Below, piece by piece: positions 24,079 to 33,846 of a stretch of 64,000 bases of DNA. A program made the position numbers and the translations under genes. Source of the stretch: Pseudomonas laurylsulfativorans. GTDB taxonomy: Bacteria; Pseudomonadota; Gammaproteobacteria; Pseudomonadales; Pseudomonadaceae. The DNA lies in assembly GCF_002906155.1 (NCBI RefSeq), contig NZ_MUJK01000006.1, positions 186,001 to 250,000 on the forward strand, written 5' to 3'. The number at the start of each line of letters is the position of its first letter. Positions within the stretch are counted from its first letter, which is position 1. The notes below the pieces were generated by a model, which did not search any database, had not been told where the DNA came from, and worked only from the letters and a program-made list of their open reading frames with translations.

Positions 24079-25110
24079 TTACTCCGATGAAGCCTTGGCC
24101 CAACGTGCCTGGCGCCAGGCCTGTTGCTGCGCTTTGGTCTGGAAAGTCCACGCGACGAAGCGGCTCTGTTTCTGTCCCTGGGACATTTCCACTGTCTGGC
24201 TTTCCAGGGCGCCGGCCTTTTTCAGGGCGGTCTGGATCGCGGGAAGATTTGAGGCTTTCGACACCAGGGTGCTGAACCACAAGACCTGCTGCCCCACTTG
24301 AGCACTTTCGCTGATCAGTTGTGTGACGAACCGTGCCTCTCCGCCCTCGCACCACAACTCTGCGGCCTGACCGCCAAAATTCAGCACCGGCAGTTTGCGT
24401 TTCGGATCGGCTTTGCCCAGGGCTCGCCATTTGCGTGTACTGCCCCGTGTGGCCTCGTCCAGCGAGGCGTGGAATGGCGGGTTGCACATGGTCAGGTCGA
24501 ACCGCTCTGCGCTCTCCAGCAGGCCTGTGAGGATCTGCTTGGGGTTGCTCTGCTGGCGTACCTGGATCGCTTTGTTCAGGCCATTGGATTGAATGATGGC
24601 CTTCGCCGCGGCGATGGCGGTCGCGTCGATATCGGAACCAAGGAACTGCCAACGATAGTCACTGTAACCTATCAGCGGATACACGCAGTTGGCGCCCATG
24701 CCGATGTCCAGCACCTTCACGGCGGCGCCCCGGGGGATCATACCGTCATTGCCACTGGCCAGAAGGTCGGCGAGGAAGTGCACGTAGTCGGCCCGCCCTG
24801 GAACCGGTGGGCACAGGTAGTCGGCCGGAATGTCCCAGTGGGCAATGCCGTAGAACGACTTGAGCAGCGCCCGGTTGAACACGCGCACGGCTTCCGGGTT
24901 GGCGAAGTCGATGCTTTCTTTGCCGTACGGATTGATGATCACGAACTTCTTCAGTTCTGGGGCGCTTTTGATCAGCGCCGGAAAGTCGTAGCGACCCTGA
25001 TGGCGATTGCGCGGGTGCAGGATGGCCTTTTCCTTCGGGGCGACGGCCGTGGCCGGAGTCTTCGGGGCAGGCTTGTTGCGCGCAGGCTTGGGGGGGCGGG
25101 GGGCGGTCAT
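24079..25110 (-). CDS. rlmF: 23S rRNA (adenine-1618-N6)-methyltransferase RlmF
   Basis: 343 residues from the ATG at 25110; an open extension of 26 codons upstream is unlike the family. After a Pro/Lys-rich leader comes HPRNRHQGRYDFPALI, the SAM-binding strand VLDIGMGANCVYPLIG, and the catalytic N6-methyltransferase motif NPPFHAS (motif IV), all hallmarks of RlmF. The enzyme methylates A1618 of 23S rRNA during ribosome assembly. It is convergent with the DUF3757 gene, whose terminator lies between them. Confidence 0.92.
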   Translation of the reverse strand: MTAPRPPKPARNKPAPKTPATAVAPKEKAILHPRNRHQGRYDFPALIKSAPELKKFVIINPYGKESIDFANPEAVRVFNRALLKSFYGIAHWDIPADYLCPPVPGRADYVHFLADLLASGNDGMIPRGAAVKVLDIGMGANCVYPLIGYSDYRWQFLGSDIDATAIAAAKAIIQSNGLNKAIQVRQQSNPKQILTGLLESAERFDLTMCNPPFHASLDEATRGSTRKWRALGKADPKRKLPVLNFGGQAAELWCEGGEARFVTQLISESAQVGQQVLWFSTLVSKASNLPAIQTALKKAGALESQTVEMSQGQKQSRFVAWTFQTKAQQQAWRQARWAKASSE

Positions 25111-25199
25111 GGGTGTGGTCGATTCGGGTATGGCTGAAAGTGGCGGGCATTGTCCCACATCCGGCCCGTGTGAGCCCAATTGTGGCAAACACCGCTATC

Positions 25200-25307
25200 C
25201 CTTGTGGGCGAGCTTGCCCGCGATGGCGGTCGGTCAGTCAATATTGATGTTGAATGTTATGGCTTCATCGTTGAAGCGCCGCCCGGAGCAAGCTCGCTCC
25301 CACAAGG
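25200..25307. repeat. Paired REP palindrome, GAGCGAGC subtype (diverged)
   Basis: Arms CTTGTGGGCGAGCTTGCCCG and an inverted partner ending GCTCGCTCCCACAAGG. The right arm has exchanged the usual CGCGAGC for CCGGAGC, so the pair is imperfect. Confidence 0.8.
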
Positions 25308-25344
25308 TTTTTTTGGCGTTTGGGAAAATGTGGCAGGCACAAAA

Positions 25345-25370
25345 AAGGGAGACCATTGCTGGCCTCCCTT
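25345..25370 (-). terminator. Rho-independent terminator of valS
   Basis: Stem AAGGGAG (25345-25351) / CTCCCTT (25364-25370). On the minus strand a U run follows (plus-strand A run at 25341-25346), 19 bases after the valS stop. Confidence 0.9.
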
Positions 25371-25388
25371 TTTCATTGCGTTTTGCCG

Positions 25389-28235
25389 TTACAGGCTGGC
25401 AATCCGCGCGTGCTGCTCGGCCAGCTTGCCCAGGGCCTGTTCGGCCTCGGCCAGTTTGGCGCGTTCTTTCTCGATGACTTCCGCTGGTGCCTTGTCAACG
25501 AAACCGGCGTTGGACAGCTTGCCGCCGACACGTTGCACTTCACCTTGCAGACGCTGGATTTCCTTGTCCAGACGCGCCAGTTCCGCACCTTTGTCGATCA
25601 AGCCGGCCATAGGGACCAGCACTTCCATCTCGCCAACCAGTGCGGTGGCAGACAGCGGTGCTTCTTCGCCGGCAGCCAGGACGGTGATCGATTCAAGGCG
25701 CGCCAGCTTCTTCAGCAGGGCTTCGTTCTCGGTCAGGCGACGCTGATCCTCGGCGCTGACGTTCTTCAGGAACAACGGCAGCGGTTTGCCCGGGCCGATG
25801 TTCATTTCGCCACGGATGTTACGAGTGCCAAGCATCAGGCCCTTGAGCCATTCGATGTCGTCTTCGGCCGCCGGATCGATGCGGGTTTCGTTGGCCACTG
25901 GCCAAGGTTGCAGCATGATCGTCTTGCCTACGATACCGGCCAGCGGCGCGATGCGCTGCCAGATTTCTTCGGTGATGAACGGCATGAACGGGTGCGCCAG
26001 ACGCAGGGCGACTTCCAGTACGCGAACCAGGGTACGTCTGGTGCCGCGCTGGCGTTCGACCGGAGCGTTCTCGTCCCACAACACAGGCTTGGACAGTTCC
26101 AGGTACCAGTCGCAATACTGGTTCCAGATGAACTCGTACAAGGCTTGCGCAGCCAGGTCGAAACGGAACTGGTCGAGCTGACGGGTCACTTCGGCTTCGG
26201 TGCGTTGCAGTTGCGAAATGATCCAGCGATCGGCCAGGGACAGTTCGTAGGCTTCGCCGTTCTGACCACAGTCTTCGCCCTTGTCCAGCACGTAGCGCGC
26301 CGCGTTCCAGATCTTGTTGCAGAAGTTGCGATAGCCTTCGACGCGGCCCATGTCGAACTTGATGTCACGACCGGTAGACGCCAGCGAGCAGAAGGTGAAG
26401 CGCAGGGCGTCGGTGCCGTAGCTGGCGATGCCTTCGGCGAACTCGTCACGGGTCTGCTTCTCGATCTTCTTCGCCAGTTTCGGCTGCATCATGCCGGAGG
26501 TGCGTTTCTGCACCAGGGCTTCGAGCTCGATACCGTCGATGATGTCCAGCGGGTCCAGGACGTTGCCCTTGGACTTGGACATCTTCTGGCCCTGGCCATC
26601 ACGCACCAGACCGTGCACATAAACAGTCTTGAACGGAACCTGCGGCGTGCCGTCTTCGTTCTTCACCAAATGCATGGTGAGCATGATCATCCGGGCAACC
26701 CAGAAGAAAATGATGTCGAAGCCGGTCACCAGAACGTCGGTGGAGTGGAATTTCTTCAGGAATTCGGTTTGCTCAGGCCAGCCGAGCGTCGAGAACGTCC
26801 ACAGGCCCGAACTGAACCAGGTGTCGAGAACGTCGTTGTCCTGTTGCAGAGCAACGTCCGGACCGAGGTTGTGCTTGGCGCGCACTTCGGCTTCGTCGCG
26901 GCCGACGTAGACCTTGCCCGACTCGTCGTACCAGGCCGGAATCCGGTGGCCCCACCACAACTGACGGCTGATGCACCAGTCCTGGATGTCGCGCATCCAC
27001 GAGAAGTACATGTTTTCGTACTGTTTCGGCACGAACTGGATGCGGCCGTCTTCAACGGCGGCAATCGCAGGCTCGGCCAAAGGTTTGGTGGACACGTACC
27101 ATTGGTCGGTCAGCCACGGTTCGATGACGGTGCCGGAGCGGTCGCCTTTCGGCACCTTCAGGGCGTGATCGTCAACGCTGACCAGCAGGCCGGCGGCGTC
27201 GAACGCGGCCACGATCTGCTTGCGTGCTTCGAAGCGGTCGAGACCGGCGTATTCGGCCGGGATCTTGCCGTCGATGGTTTCGTTCAGCGTGCCGTCGAGG
27301 TTGAACACCTGGCAGGCCGGCAGGACCGCTGCGTTTTTGTCGAAGATGTTCAGCAGTGGCAGGTTGTGACGCTTGCCGACTTCATAGTCGTTGAAGTCGT
27401 GGGCCGGGGTGATTTTCACGCAGCCGGTGCCGAATTCAGGGTCGCAGTAATCGTCGGCGATGATCGGGATACGGCGGCCAACCAGCGGCAGCTCGACAAA
27501 TTTGCCGATCAGGGCTTTGTAGCGTTCATCGTTCGGGTTAACGGCCACGGCAGAGTCGCCGAGCATGGTTTCCGGGCGAGTGGTCGCGACGATCAGGAAA
27601 TCGTTGCCTTCAGCGGTCTTGGCGCCGTCGGCCAGCGGGTATTTCAGGTTCCACAGGAAACCTTTCTCGTCGTGGTTCTCCACTTCGAGGTCGGAAATCG
27701 CCGTGTGCAGCTTGGTGTCCCAGTTGACCAGGCGCTTGCCGCGATAGATCAGGCCGTCTTCGTGCAAACGGACGAAGGCTTCCTTTACGGCTTCCGAGAG
27801 GCCGTCGTCCATGGTGAAGCGCTCGCGGCTCCAGTCGACGGACGAGCCGAGGCGACGGATCTGACGGCTGATGTTGCCACCGGACTCATCCTTCCACTCC
27901 CAGACTTTCTCGAGGAACTTCTCGCGACCCAGGTCGTGACGGCTCTGGCCTTTGGCTTCGAGCTGACGCTCTACCAGCATCTGCGTGGCGATACCGGCGT
28001 GGTCAGTACCCGGCTGCCACAGGGTGTTGCGACCCTGCATGCGGCGGAAACGGATCAAGGCGTCCATGATCGCATTGTTGAAGCCGTGACCCATGTGCAG
28101 GCTGCCGGTGACGTTCGGCGGCGGGATCATGATGGTGTAGGACTCGCCCGCGCCTTGCGGGGCGAAGTAATTCTCTGACTCCCAGGTGTTGTACCAGGAA
28201 GTTTCAATGGCGTGCGGCTGGTAGGTCTTATCCAT
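25389..28235 (-). CDS. valS: Valyl-tRNA synthetase
   Basis: 948 residues, full length for ValRS. The class I signature HMGH (residues 47-50, within PPPNVTGSLHMGHGF) and the KMSKS loop (GQKMSKSKGN) are present. The editing domain lies between them (SDLEVENHDEKGFLWNLKYP, FVVATTRPETMLGD-like IVATTRPETMLGD), and the ValRS-type C-terminal coiled coil closes the protein (about the last 70 residues, KGAELARLDKEIQRLQGEV). It charges tRNA-Val and is essential. A very long open frame on the opposite strand is a GC-bias shadow. Confidence 0.98.
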   Translation of the reverse strand: MDKTYQPHAIETSWYNTWESENYFAPQGAGESYTIMIPPPNVTGSLHMGHGFNNAIMDALIRFRRMQGRNTLWQPGTDHAGIATQMLVERQLEAKGQSRHDLGREKFLEKVWEWKDESGGNISRQIRRLGSSVDWSRERFTMDDGLSEAVKEAFVRLHEDGLIYRGKRLVNWDTKLHTAISDLEVENHDEKGFLWNLKYPLADGAKTAEGNDFLIVATTRPETMLGDSAVAVNPNDERYKALIGKFVELPLVGRRIPIIADDYCDPEFGTGCVKITPAHDFNDYEVGKRHNLPLLNIFDKNAAVLPACQVFNLDGTLNETIDGKIPAEYAGLDRFEARKQIVAAFDAAGLLVSVDDHALKVPKGDRSGTVIEPWLTDQWYVSTKPLAEPAIAAVEDGRIQFVPKQYENMYFSWMRDIQDWCISRQLWWGHRIPAWYDESGKVYVGRDEAEVRAKHNLGPDVALQQDNDVLDTWFSSGLWTFSTLGWPEQTEFLKKFHSTDVLVTGFDIIFFWVARMIMLTMHLVKNEDGTPQVPFKTVYVHGLVRDGQGQKMSKSKGNVLDPLDIIDGIELEALVQKRTSGMMQPKLAKKIEKQTRDEFAEGIASYGTDALRFTFCSLASTGRDIKFDMGRVEGYRNFCNKIWNAARYVLDKGEDCGQNGEAYELSLADRWIISQLQRTEAEVTRQLDQFRFDLAAQALYEFIWNQYCDWYLELSKPVLWDENAPVERQRGTRRTLVRVLEVALRLAHPFMPFITEEIWQRIAPLAGIVGKTIMLQPWPVANETRIDPAAEDDIEWLKGLMLGTRNIRGEMNIGPGKPLPLFLKNVSAEDQRRLTENEALLKKLARLESITVLAAGEEAPLSATALVGEMEVLVPMAGLIDKGAELARLDKEIQRLQGEVQRVGGKLSNAGFVDKAPAEVIEKERAKLAEAEQALGKLAEQHARIASL

Positions 28236-28374
28236 GCGCGGCGGGACCCTATTGGCATTTATTCAGGAAAAGCCGGGAAGTATAGCGGGGATGAGCCGAT
28301 GCGCGTAGAGCGAGGTGACAATGGGCGGGGGAAAAGTTGTGGTCGTTTGGTGGCTTTTTCGTCAGATATGGCCC

Positions 28375-28466
28375 CTTCGCGGGCAAGACGCGCTCCCACA
28401 GGATCAGTGTCGATTACGAAATAGTGGTTCGACAAAAGACCTGTGGGAGGGAGCCTGCTCGCGAAA
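28375..28466. repeat. Paired REP palindrome, CTTCGCGGGC / GCTCGCGAAAGC form
   Basis: Left arm CCTTCGCGGGCAAGACGCGC TCCCACAGG and right arm CCTGTGGGAGGGAGCCTGC TCGCGAAAG are diverged inverted copies around about 35 bases. It sits between valS and the transporter gene. Confidence 0.75.
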
Positions 28467-28474
28467 GCGATCTA

Positions 28475-29791
28475 TCAGGCAACCTGGTTCAAATCGTTAT
28501 GCCGCGTTTCCTTCAGGCACAGCACTGCAATCAAACTCAGCACCGCCGCACCGGACACATACCCGCCGACGTAACTCAATCCGCCCATCGCGACCAGTTT
28601 CTGGGCGAAGAACGGCGCCGCGGAAGCCCCCACGATACCGCCCAGGTTGTAGGCCGCCGAGGCGCCGGTGTAGCGCACGTGGGTGGGGAACAGCTCAGGC
28701 AGCAGCGCACCCATCGGCGCAAATGTCACGCCCATCAGAAACAGTTCGATGCACAGGAACAGCGCCACACCCCAGGTCGAGCCTTGGGTCAGCAGCGGCT
28801 CCATGAGGAAACCGGACAGGATCGCCAGCACGCCGCCGATGATCAGCACCGGTTTACGCCCGTAACGGTCGCTGGCCCAAGCTGACAGCGGGGTGGCGGC
28901 CGCCATGAACAGCACGGCGAAGCACAGCAGGCCAAGGAAGGTTTCACGGCTGTAGCCGAGCGTTGCCACGCCGTAACTCAGGGAAAACACGGTGGAGATG
29001 TAAAACAGCGCGTAGCACACCACCATCGCGCCGGCGCCCAGCAATACGGGCGCCCAGTGTTGGCCGAACAGCTCGAACAGGGGGATCTTCACTCGTTCCT
29101 GACGCGCCATGGCATTGGCGAATACCGGGGTCTCATGCAGCTTGAGGCGCACGTACAGGCCGACCATCACCAGTGCGGCGCTGAGCAGGAACGGAATACG
29201 CCAGCCCCATGAGCGGAACTGTTCATCGTCCAGTACCACGGCCAGGGTCAAGAACAGGCCGTTGGCCGCGAGGAAACCGATGGAGGGGCCGAGCTGCGGG
29301 AACATGCCGAACCACGCGCGCTTGCCTTTGGGGGCGTTCTCCGTGGCCAGCAGTGCCGCGCCACCCCATTCACCGCCCAACCCCAGGCCTTGGCCGAAGC
29401 GCAGGACGCACAGCAGGATCGGTGCCCAGGCGCCAATGCTGTCGTAACCCGGCAGCACGCCGATCAACGTGGTGCATACGCCCATCAGCAGCAGCGAGGC
29501 GACCAGCGTCGATTTGCGGCCGATACGGTCGCCGAAGTGGCCGAATAACGCCGAACCCAGCGGGCGCGCGAGGAAGGCGATACCGAACGTGAGAAACGCC
29601 GAAAGCATCTGGGCGGTGCCGGACGTCTGTGGAAAGAACACCGGGCCGATCACCAGCGCGGCGGCGGTGGCATAGACATAGAAATCGTAGAACTCGATGG
29701 CGGTACCAATGAAGCTCGCGGTGGCCACGCGGGTGGCGGAGTTCGTCGGTTGCGCGGGTGTGGAGTTGCTGTAAGTCGTACTGGTCGTCAT
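28475..29791 (-). CDS. MFS transporter, metabolite:H+ symporter (MHS) type
   Basis: 438 residues from the ATG at 29791, which has AGGGAT upstream; a start 7 codons further up is also possible. Twelve membrane segments are expected. The MHS signatures are clear: ASFIGTAIEFYDFYVYATAAAL in helix 1, HFGDRIGRKSTL in the loop after helix 2, and GLGLGGEWGGAALL. Family members import organic acids such as citrate, ketoglutarate, shikimate or proline-type solutes with protons. The substrate cannot be read from this sequence. It is a single gene between two REP-containing gaps. Confidence 0.88.
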   Translation of the reverse strand: MTTSTTYSNSTPAQPTNSATRVATASFIGTAIEFYDFYVYATAAALVIGPVFFPQTSGTAQMLSAFLTFGIAFLARPLGSALFGHFGDRIGRKSTLVASLLLMGVCTTLIGVLPGYDSIGAWAPILLCVLRFGQGLGLGGEWGGAALLATENAPKGKRAWFGMFPQLGPSIGFLAANGLFLTLAVVLDDEQFRSWGWRIPFLLSAALVMVGLYVRLKLHETPVFANAMARQERVKIPLFELFGQHWAPVLLGAGAMVVCYALFYISTVFSLSYGVATLGYSRETFLGLLCFAVLFMAAATPLSAWASDRYGRKPVLIIGGVLAILSGFLMEPLLTQGSTWGVALFLCIELFLMGVTFAPMGALLPELFPTHVRYTGASAAYNLGGIVGASAAPFFAQKLVAMGGLSYVGGYVSGAAVLSLIAVLCLKETRHNDLNQVA

Positions 29792-30201
29792 GCGGTTATC
29801 CCTGACAGTCATGTGCTCCAGTGGAGCGAATTATTATGGTCGAGAACCCAGGGATGTGGGTGAGGGCGCGGTCGCTGTTTCAGGTAGGAACAGTCGTCGG
29901 TTTGCTGCGGTTCTTGCTGATGGTCGGGCCGGAAGCTGCGAAGTGCTGGGTAAGCACGGGGCCGGCGAGGCTTGGGTAAGCGGTTCGATTATAGGAAGGT
30001 GGCTAACGATCGAACAAGTGGTCTGGCGAGGACATTGTGGCGAGGGGGCTTGTCGGAACGCCGAACCGCCCCGTTCGGCTGCGAAGCAGTCGTAAACCAA
30101 CAGGCGCGGTGGTTTTTTTTGGGGGGGGGGCACTGGTTTTGGGCACTGCTTCGCAGCGCAACGGGGGCAAGCCCCCTCGCCACAGGGGTTTGTGTCGGAT
30201 T
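29792..30201. other. Intergenic region with REP pair and homopolymer tract
   Basis: 410 bases between two minus-strand genes. The left part (29792-30035) should hold the MFS gene promoter, which I cannot pinpoint. The right part is occupied by the REP pair at 30036-30184, which contains a T8G10 tract. Confidence 0.5.
30036..30184. repeat. Paired REP palindrome, GGCGAGGGGGCTTGCCCCC subtype, with T8G10 tract
   Basis: Left arm TTGTGGCGAGGGGGCTTG and right arm CAAGCCCCCTCGCCACAGG pair across the usual CGAAGCAGTCGTAAA and GCTTCGCAGCGCAAC flanks. Between the arms the loop contains eight T (30113-30120) directly followed by ten G (30121-30130), which no other copy in this window has. Confidence 0.85.
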
Positions 30202-31434
30202 CTAGATAATCACAGGCATCGAACTGGTCTGCCAGATCAGCACTCGCGTGACACGGTTGTCCTCGGTCTCGAGAATTTCCAGGCGATACCGGCCGATCTT
30301 CAGGCACACCGCGCTTTCGGGAATGGTTTCCAGGGCCTCGGTGACCAACCCGTTCAGGGTTTTTGGGCCATCGCTGGGCAGGTGCCAGCCGAGGCTCTTG
30401 TTCAGCTCGCGAATGGACGCGGCACCGTCGATCACCAGGCGTCCGTCGGCTTGCGGATGAATATGCGGGTTGTCCAGGCTGTGCTGGCTTTCGAACTCGC
30501 CGACGATTTCTTCGAGAATGTCCTCCAGGGTGACGATGCCCAGGACTTCGCCGTATTCATCGACCACCATGCCCAGGCGTCGCTGCTGCTTGTGGAAGTT
30601 GAGCAATTGCAGCTGCAGTGGAGTGCTTTCCGGCACGAAGTACGGCTCGTGACTGGCCGCCAGCAACGCTTCCCTGGTCAGGCTCGCATCGGGCAGCAAA
30701 TGAAGGATGTGCCGGGTGTTGAGGACGGCTTCGACCTGGTTGATATCACTGTGGAACACCGGCAGGCGAGTACGCTTGTTGTGGCGCAATTGTTCGATGA
30801 TTTCGCCGATGGGGTCATCGAGGTTGATGCCGTCCACGTCACTGCGCGGCACCAGGATGTCATTGACCGTGATGTTGTCCAGCGCGTGGATGCCTGGCAG
30901 TGGGTGAGGGCGGCTTACGGTTTCCGGCGTGTCCTGCCGCTCCGTCGGCGTTTCGTCCTCACTTCGTTGCACCACTTTGGCTTTGCGGGCGAATGGCCGC
31001 GTCAGCAACTGACTGATGCTGTTGAGCAGCCATGCCGCGGGATAGATGATTTTCAGTGGTACGCGCAACAGATTGTTGCCCTGGGCCAGGATCGCATCCG
31101 GATATCGGGTGGCCAGCGCCCGTGGCAAATAATCGGAAAACACCAGCAAAATGACGCCCGCCCCAAGGCAAGCGACCCATGGGCCGTTCTCGGCCCAGGT
31201 GAAAATGGCCAGCAAGGTGCTGATGACCACCGCGAGTGCGCGGCATAGGGTATTGCAAAAAATCAGGCTGGCCAGGGGGAAGCTGAGTTTCGCCACCGGT
31301 TTGTCGCTGGAACGCGTTGCGGTGCGCTGGGCCAGTAAATGCTGGTGCGCCGCTTCGATGGCGGTAAAGAGCCCCGACCATAAAATCAGCAGGGTCACTA
31401 CCGCGAGCATCGGCCCTATGGGCAAGTCGTCCAT
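30202..31434 (-). CDS. CNNM/CorC-type membrane protein with CBS domains
   Basis: 410 residues. The N-terminal part has about four membrane segments (LAVVTLLILWSGLFTAIEAA, LASLIFCNTLCRALAVVIST, ACLGAGVILLVFSDYLPRAL), the DUF21/CNNM domain. A pair of CBS domains follows (about 190-320; VNDILVPRSDVDGINLDD and MVVDEYGEVLGIVTLEDILEEIVGE), and then a CorC_HlyC domain to the end. Proteins of this class are linked to magnesium or cobalt export. The CBS pair usually binds adenine nucleotides. It lies 12 bases downstream of the CcsA-like gene on the same strand. Confidence 0.88.
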   Translation of the reverse strand: MDDLPIGPMLAVVTLLILWSGLFTAIEAAHQHLLAQRTATRSSDKPVAKLSFPLASLIFCNTLCRALAVVISTLLAIFTWAENGPWVACLGAGVILLVFSDYLPRALATRYPDAILAQGNNLLRVPLKIIYPAAWLLNSISQLLTRPFARKAKVVQRSEDETPTERQDTPETVSRPHPLPGIHALDNITVNDILVPRSDVDGINLDDPIGEIIEQLRHNKRTRLPVFHSDINQVEAVLNTRHILHLLPDASLTREALLAASHEPYFVPESTPLQLQLLNFHKQQRRLGMVVDEYGEVLGIVTLEDILEEIVGEFESQHSLDNPHIHPQADGRLVIDGAASIRELNKSLGWHLPSDGPKTLNGLVTEALETIPESAVCLKIGRYRLEILETEDNRVTRVLIWQTSSMPVII

Positions 31435-31446
31435 TAATGCCGCCCG

Positions 31447-32259
31447 TCAGATATGCAGGATGTATTCACGAACCAGTTTGCTGCCGAAATACGCCAGCAT
31501 CAGCAGGCAAAAACCGGCCAGGGTCCAGCGAATGGCTTTGTGCCCGCGCCAGCCAAGGCGATTGCGTCCCCACAGCAGCACGCTGAAAACGATCCAGGCC
31601 AGACAAGCCAGCAGGGTCTTGTGCACCAGATGCTGGGCGAACAGGTTCTCGACGAACAGCCAGCCGGAGATCAGCGACAGCGACAACAGCGTCCAGCCGG
31701 CCCAGAGGAAACCGAACAGCAGGCTTTCCATGGTTTGCAGTGGCGGGAAGTTCTTGATCAGCCCGGATGGGTGCTTGTGCTTGAGCTGGTGGTCTTGAAC
31801 CAGCAGCAGCAAGGACTGGAACACCGCGATGGTGAACATGCCGTAGGCCAGAATCGAAAGCAGGATGTGGGCGAGGATGCCTGGCTCCTCATCGATGACC
31901 TGTACCGTGCCGGCGGGGGCAAAATGCGCCAGCATCACGGTCAAGGCCCCAAGCGGGAACAGCAGTACCAGCAGGTTCTCTACCGGAATCCGCGAGCAGG
32001 CCAGCAGGGTCAGCGCGATGACCGCCACGGCAATCAGGCTCGCGGCACTGAAGAAGTCCAGGGCCAGGCCAGTCGGGGTCAGCAGGTGGGTGAGCAGGCT
32101 GACGCTGTGGGCCAATACGGCGAGCACGCCGAGCATGACCAGCAGGCGTTTGTTGACCTTGGCGCCGGACGCCAGGTGAGTGCCCTGGTAAGTGGTCGCA
32201 GCGGCATACAAGCAGGCGGCGGCGAGGGTGGTTAGCAAGCTGGGTGACAAGGGGAGCAT
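31447..32259 (-). CDS. CcsA/YpjD-family cytochrome c assembly-like membrane protein
   Basis: 270 residues, mostly hydrophobic, with about eight membrane segments. The CcsA-type core with its WxWG-like loop is represented by GFLWAGWTLLSLSLISGW near residue 185, and histidines in AHILLSILAYG and AQHLVHKTLLACLAW occupy positions that bind haem in the family. It is next to the CorC-type gene and divergent from ffh; the same pair stands beside ffh in P. aeruginosa (from memory). YpjD-type proteins are not required for cytochrome c maturation in all hosts, so the exact role is uncertain. Confidence 0.85.
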   Translation of the reverse strand: MLPLSPSLLTTLAAACLYAAATTYQGTHLASGAKVNKRLLVMLGVLAVLAHSVSLLTHLLTPTGLALDFFSAASLIAVAVIALTLLACSRIPVENLLVLLFPLGALTVMLAHFAPAGTVQVIDEEPGILAHILLSILAYGMFTIAVFQSLLLLVQDHQLKHKHPSGLIKNFPPLQTMESLLFGFLWAGWTLLSLSLISGWLFVENLFAQHLVHKTLLACLAWIVFSVLLWGRNRLGWRGHKAIRWTLAGFCLLMLAYFGSKLVREYILHI

Positions 32260-32469
32260 AAATCCTGTTAGGCGAGCCCGAAAGTCGCTGAGTTTGGCAT
32301 AGAACCCCCGCTACACGAAAGACCGCGCAACCCGACGGCGAGGTGTCCGCCAGCCACAGTCTTCGCTATAATCCGCGACCTGCCCACGCCGCAGGCTCGC
32401 CGAGCACACGTTTAGTCCGGTCCGGGCCGCCATTATCCCGGTCTACACAGGGCCTGAAAGGATCGCGCA

Positions 32470-33846
32470 ATGTTTGAAAACTTAACCGACCGTCTCTCGC
32501 AGACGCTGCGCCATGTCACCGGCAAGGCCAAGCTCACTGAAGACAACATCAAAGACACCCTGCGTGAAGTGCGCATGGCGTTGCTCGAAGCCGACGTCGC
32601 CCTGCCGGTGGTCAAGGACTTCGTCAACGCGGTCAAGGAACGTGCCGTCGGTACCGAGGTATCGCGCAGCCTGACGCCGGGCCAGGCCTTCGTGAAGATC
32701 GTCCAGGCCGAGCTCGAAAGCCTGATGGGCGCGGCCAACGAAGACTTGAACCTGAGTGCCGTTCCCCCCGCCGTCATCCTGATGGCCGGTTTGCAGGGCG
32801 CGGGTAAAACCACCACTGCCGGCAAGCTCGCGCGCTTCCTTAAAGAGCGCAAGAAAAAGTCGGTCATGGTTGTGTCTGCCGACGTTTACCGTCCGGCGGC
32901 GATCAAGCAGCTGGAAATGCTTGCCGGTGAAGTTGGCGTGACCTTCTTCCCTTCCGACCTGAGCCAGAAGCCGGTCGAGATCGCGCAAGCGGCTATTAAG
33001 GAAGCAAAACTCAAGTTCATCGACGTGGTCATCGTCGATACCGCTGGTCGCCTGCACATCGATGAAGAGATGATGGGCGAGATCAAGGCGCTGCATGCCG
33101 CGATCAACCCGGTCGAAACACTGTTCGTGGTCGATGCCATGACCGGCCAGGACGCCGCCAACACGGCCAAGGCCTTCGGCGACGCATTGCCGCTGACCGG
33201 TGTGATCCTGACCAAGGTCGACGGCGACGCCCGTGGCGGTGCCGCGCTGTCGGTGCGAGCCATCACCGGAAAGCCGATCAAGTTCATCGGTATGGGCGAG
33301 AAGAGCGAAGCGCTCGATCCGTTCCACCCAGAGCGTATCGCCTCGCGCATCCTCGGCATGGGTGACGTGCTCAGCCTGATCGAGCAGGCGGAAGCGACCC
33401 TCGACAAAGACAAGGCCGACAAGCTGGCCAAGAAGCTGAAGAAGGGCAAGGGCTTCGACCTCGAAGACTTCCGCGATCAGCTTCAACAAATGAAAAACAT
33501 GGGCGGCCTCGGCGGGCTCATGGACAAGCTGCCGAACATGGGTGGCGTGAACCTGGCGCAAATGGGCAACGCCCAGGGCGCGGCAGAGAAGCAATTCAAG
33601 CAGATGGAAGCCATCATCAACTCCATGACCCCGGCCGAGCGCCGCGACCCTGAGATGATCAGCGGTTCACGCAAGCGCCGGATCGCCATGGGTTCCGGCA
33701 CCCAGGTGCAGGACATCGGCCGCTTGATCAAGCAGCACAAGCAGATGCAGAAGATGATGAAGAAGTTCTCCGCGAAAGGCGGAATGGCCAAGATGATGCG
33801 CGGCATGGGCGGTATGTTGCCCGGCGGCGGCATGCCGAAAATGTAA
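32470..33846 (+). CDS. ffh: Signal recognition particle protein Ffh (SRP54)
   Basis: 458 residues. The N domain (1-90) precedes the G domain with G1 GLQGAGKTT (107-115), DTAGRLH, TKVDGDARGGAAL and the closing GMGEK. The methionine-rich M domain at the end (QMKNMGGLGGLMDKLPNMGG, and the GMGGMLPGGGMPKM tail) binds 4.5S RNA and signal sequences. Ffh brings ribosomes making membrane proteins to FtsY. It stands before the rpsP-rimM-trmD-rplS operon with 250 bases between, which include a promoter for that operon. Confidence 0.97.
   Translation: MFENLTDRLSQTLRHVTGKAKLTEDNIKDTLREVRMALLEADVALPVVKDFVNAVKERAVGTEVSRSLTPGQAFVKIVQAELESLMGAANEDLNLSAVPPAVILMAGLQGAGKTTTAGKLARFLKERKKKSVMVVSADVYRPAAIKQLEMLAGEVGVTFFPSDLSQKPVEIAQAAIKEAKLKFIDVVIVDTAGRLHIDEEMMGEIKALHAAINPVETLFVVDAMTGQDAANTAKAFGDALPLTGVILTKVDGDARGGAALSVRAITGKPIKFIGMGEKSEALDPFHPERIASRILGMGDVLSLIEQAEATLDKDKADKLAKKLKKGKGFDLEDFRDQLQQMKNMGGLGGLMDKLPNMGGVNLAQMGNAQGAAEKQFKQMEAIINSMTPAERRDPEMISGSRKRRIAMGSGTQVQDIGRLIKQHKQMQKMMKKFSAKGGMAKMMRGMGGMLPGGGMPKM

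Noticed and set aside
25320..28178. A 952-codon open frame on the plus strand opposite valS
   Set aside because: It mirrors the valS gene in the strand-complementary frame, has no recognisable domain and a Gln/Val/Ala/Arg bias typical of GC-rich shadows; valS on the other strand is certain.
28236..28474. Possible T-box or other tRNA-sensing leader for valS
   Set aside because: T-boxes are essentially absent from Gammaproteobacteria and no conserved T-box sequence is present in the short valS leader.
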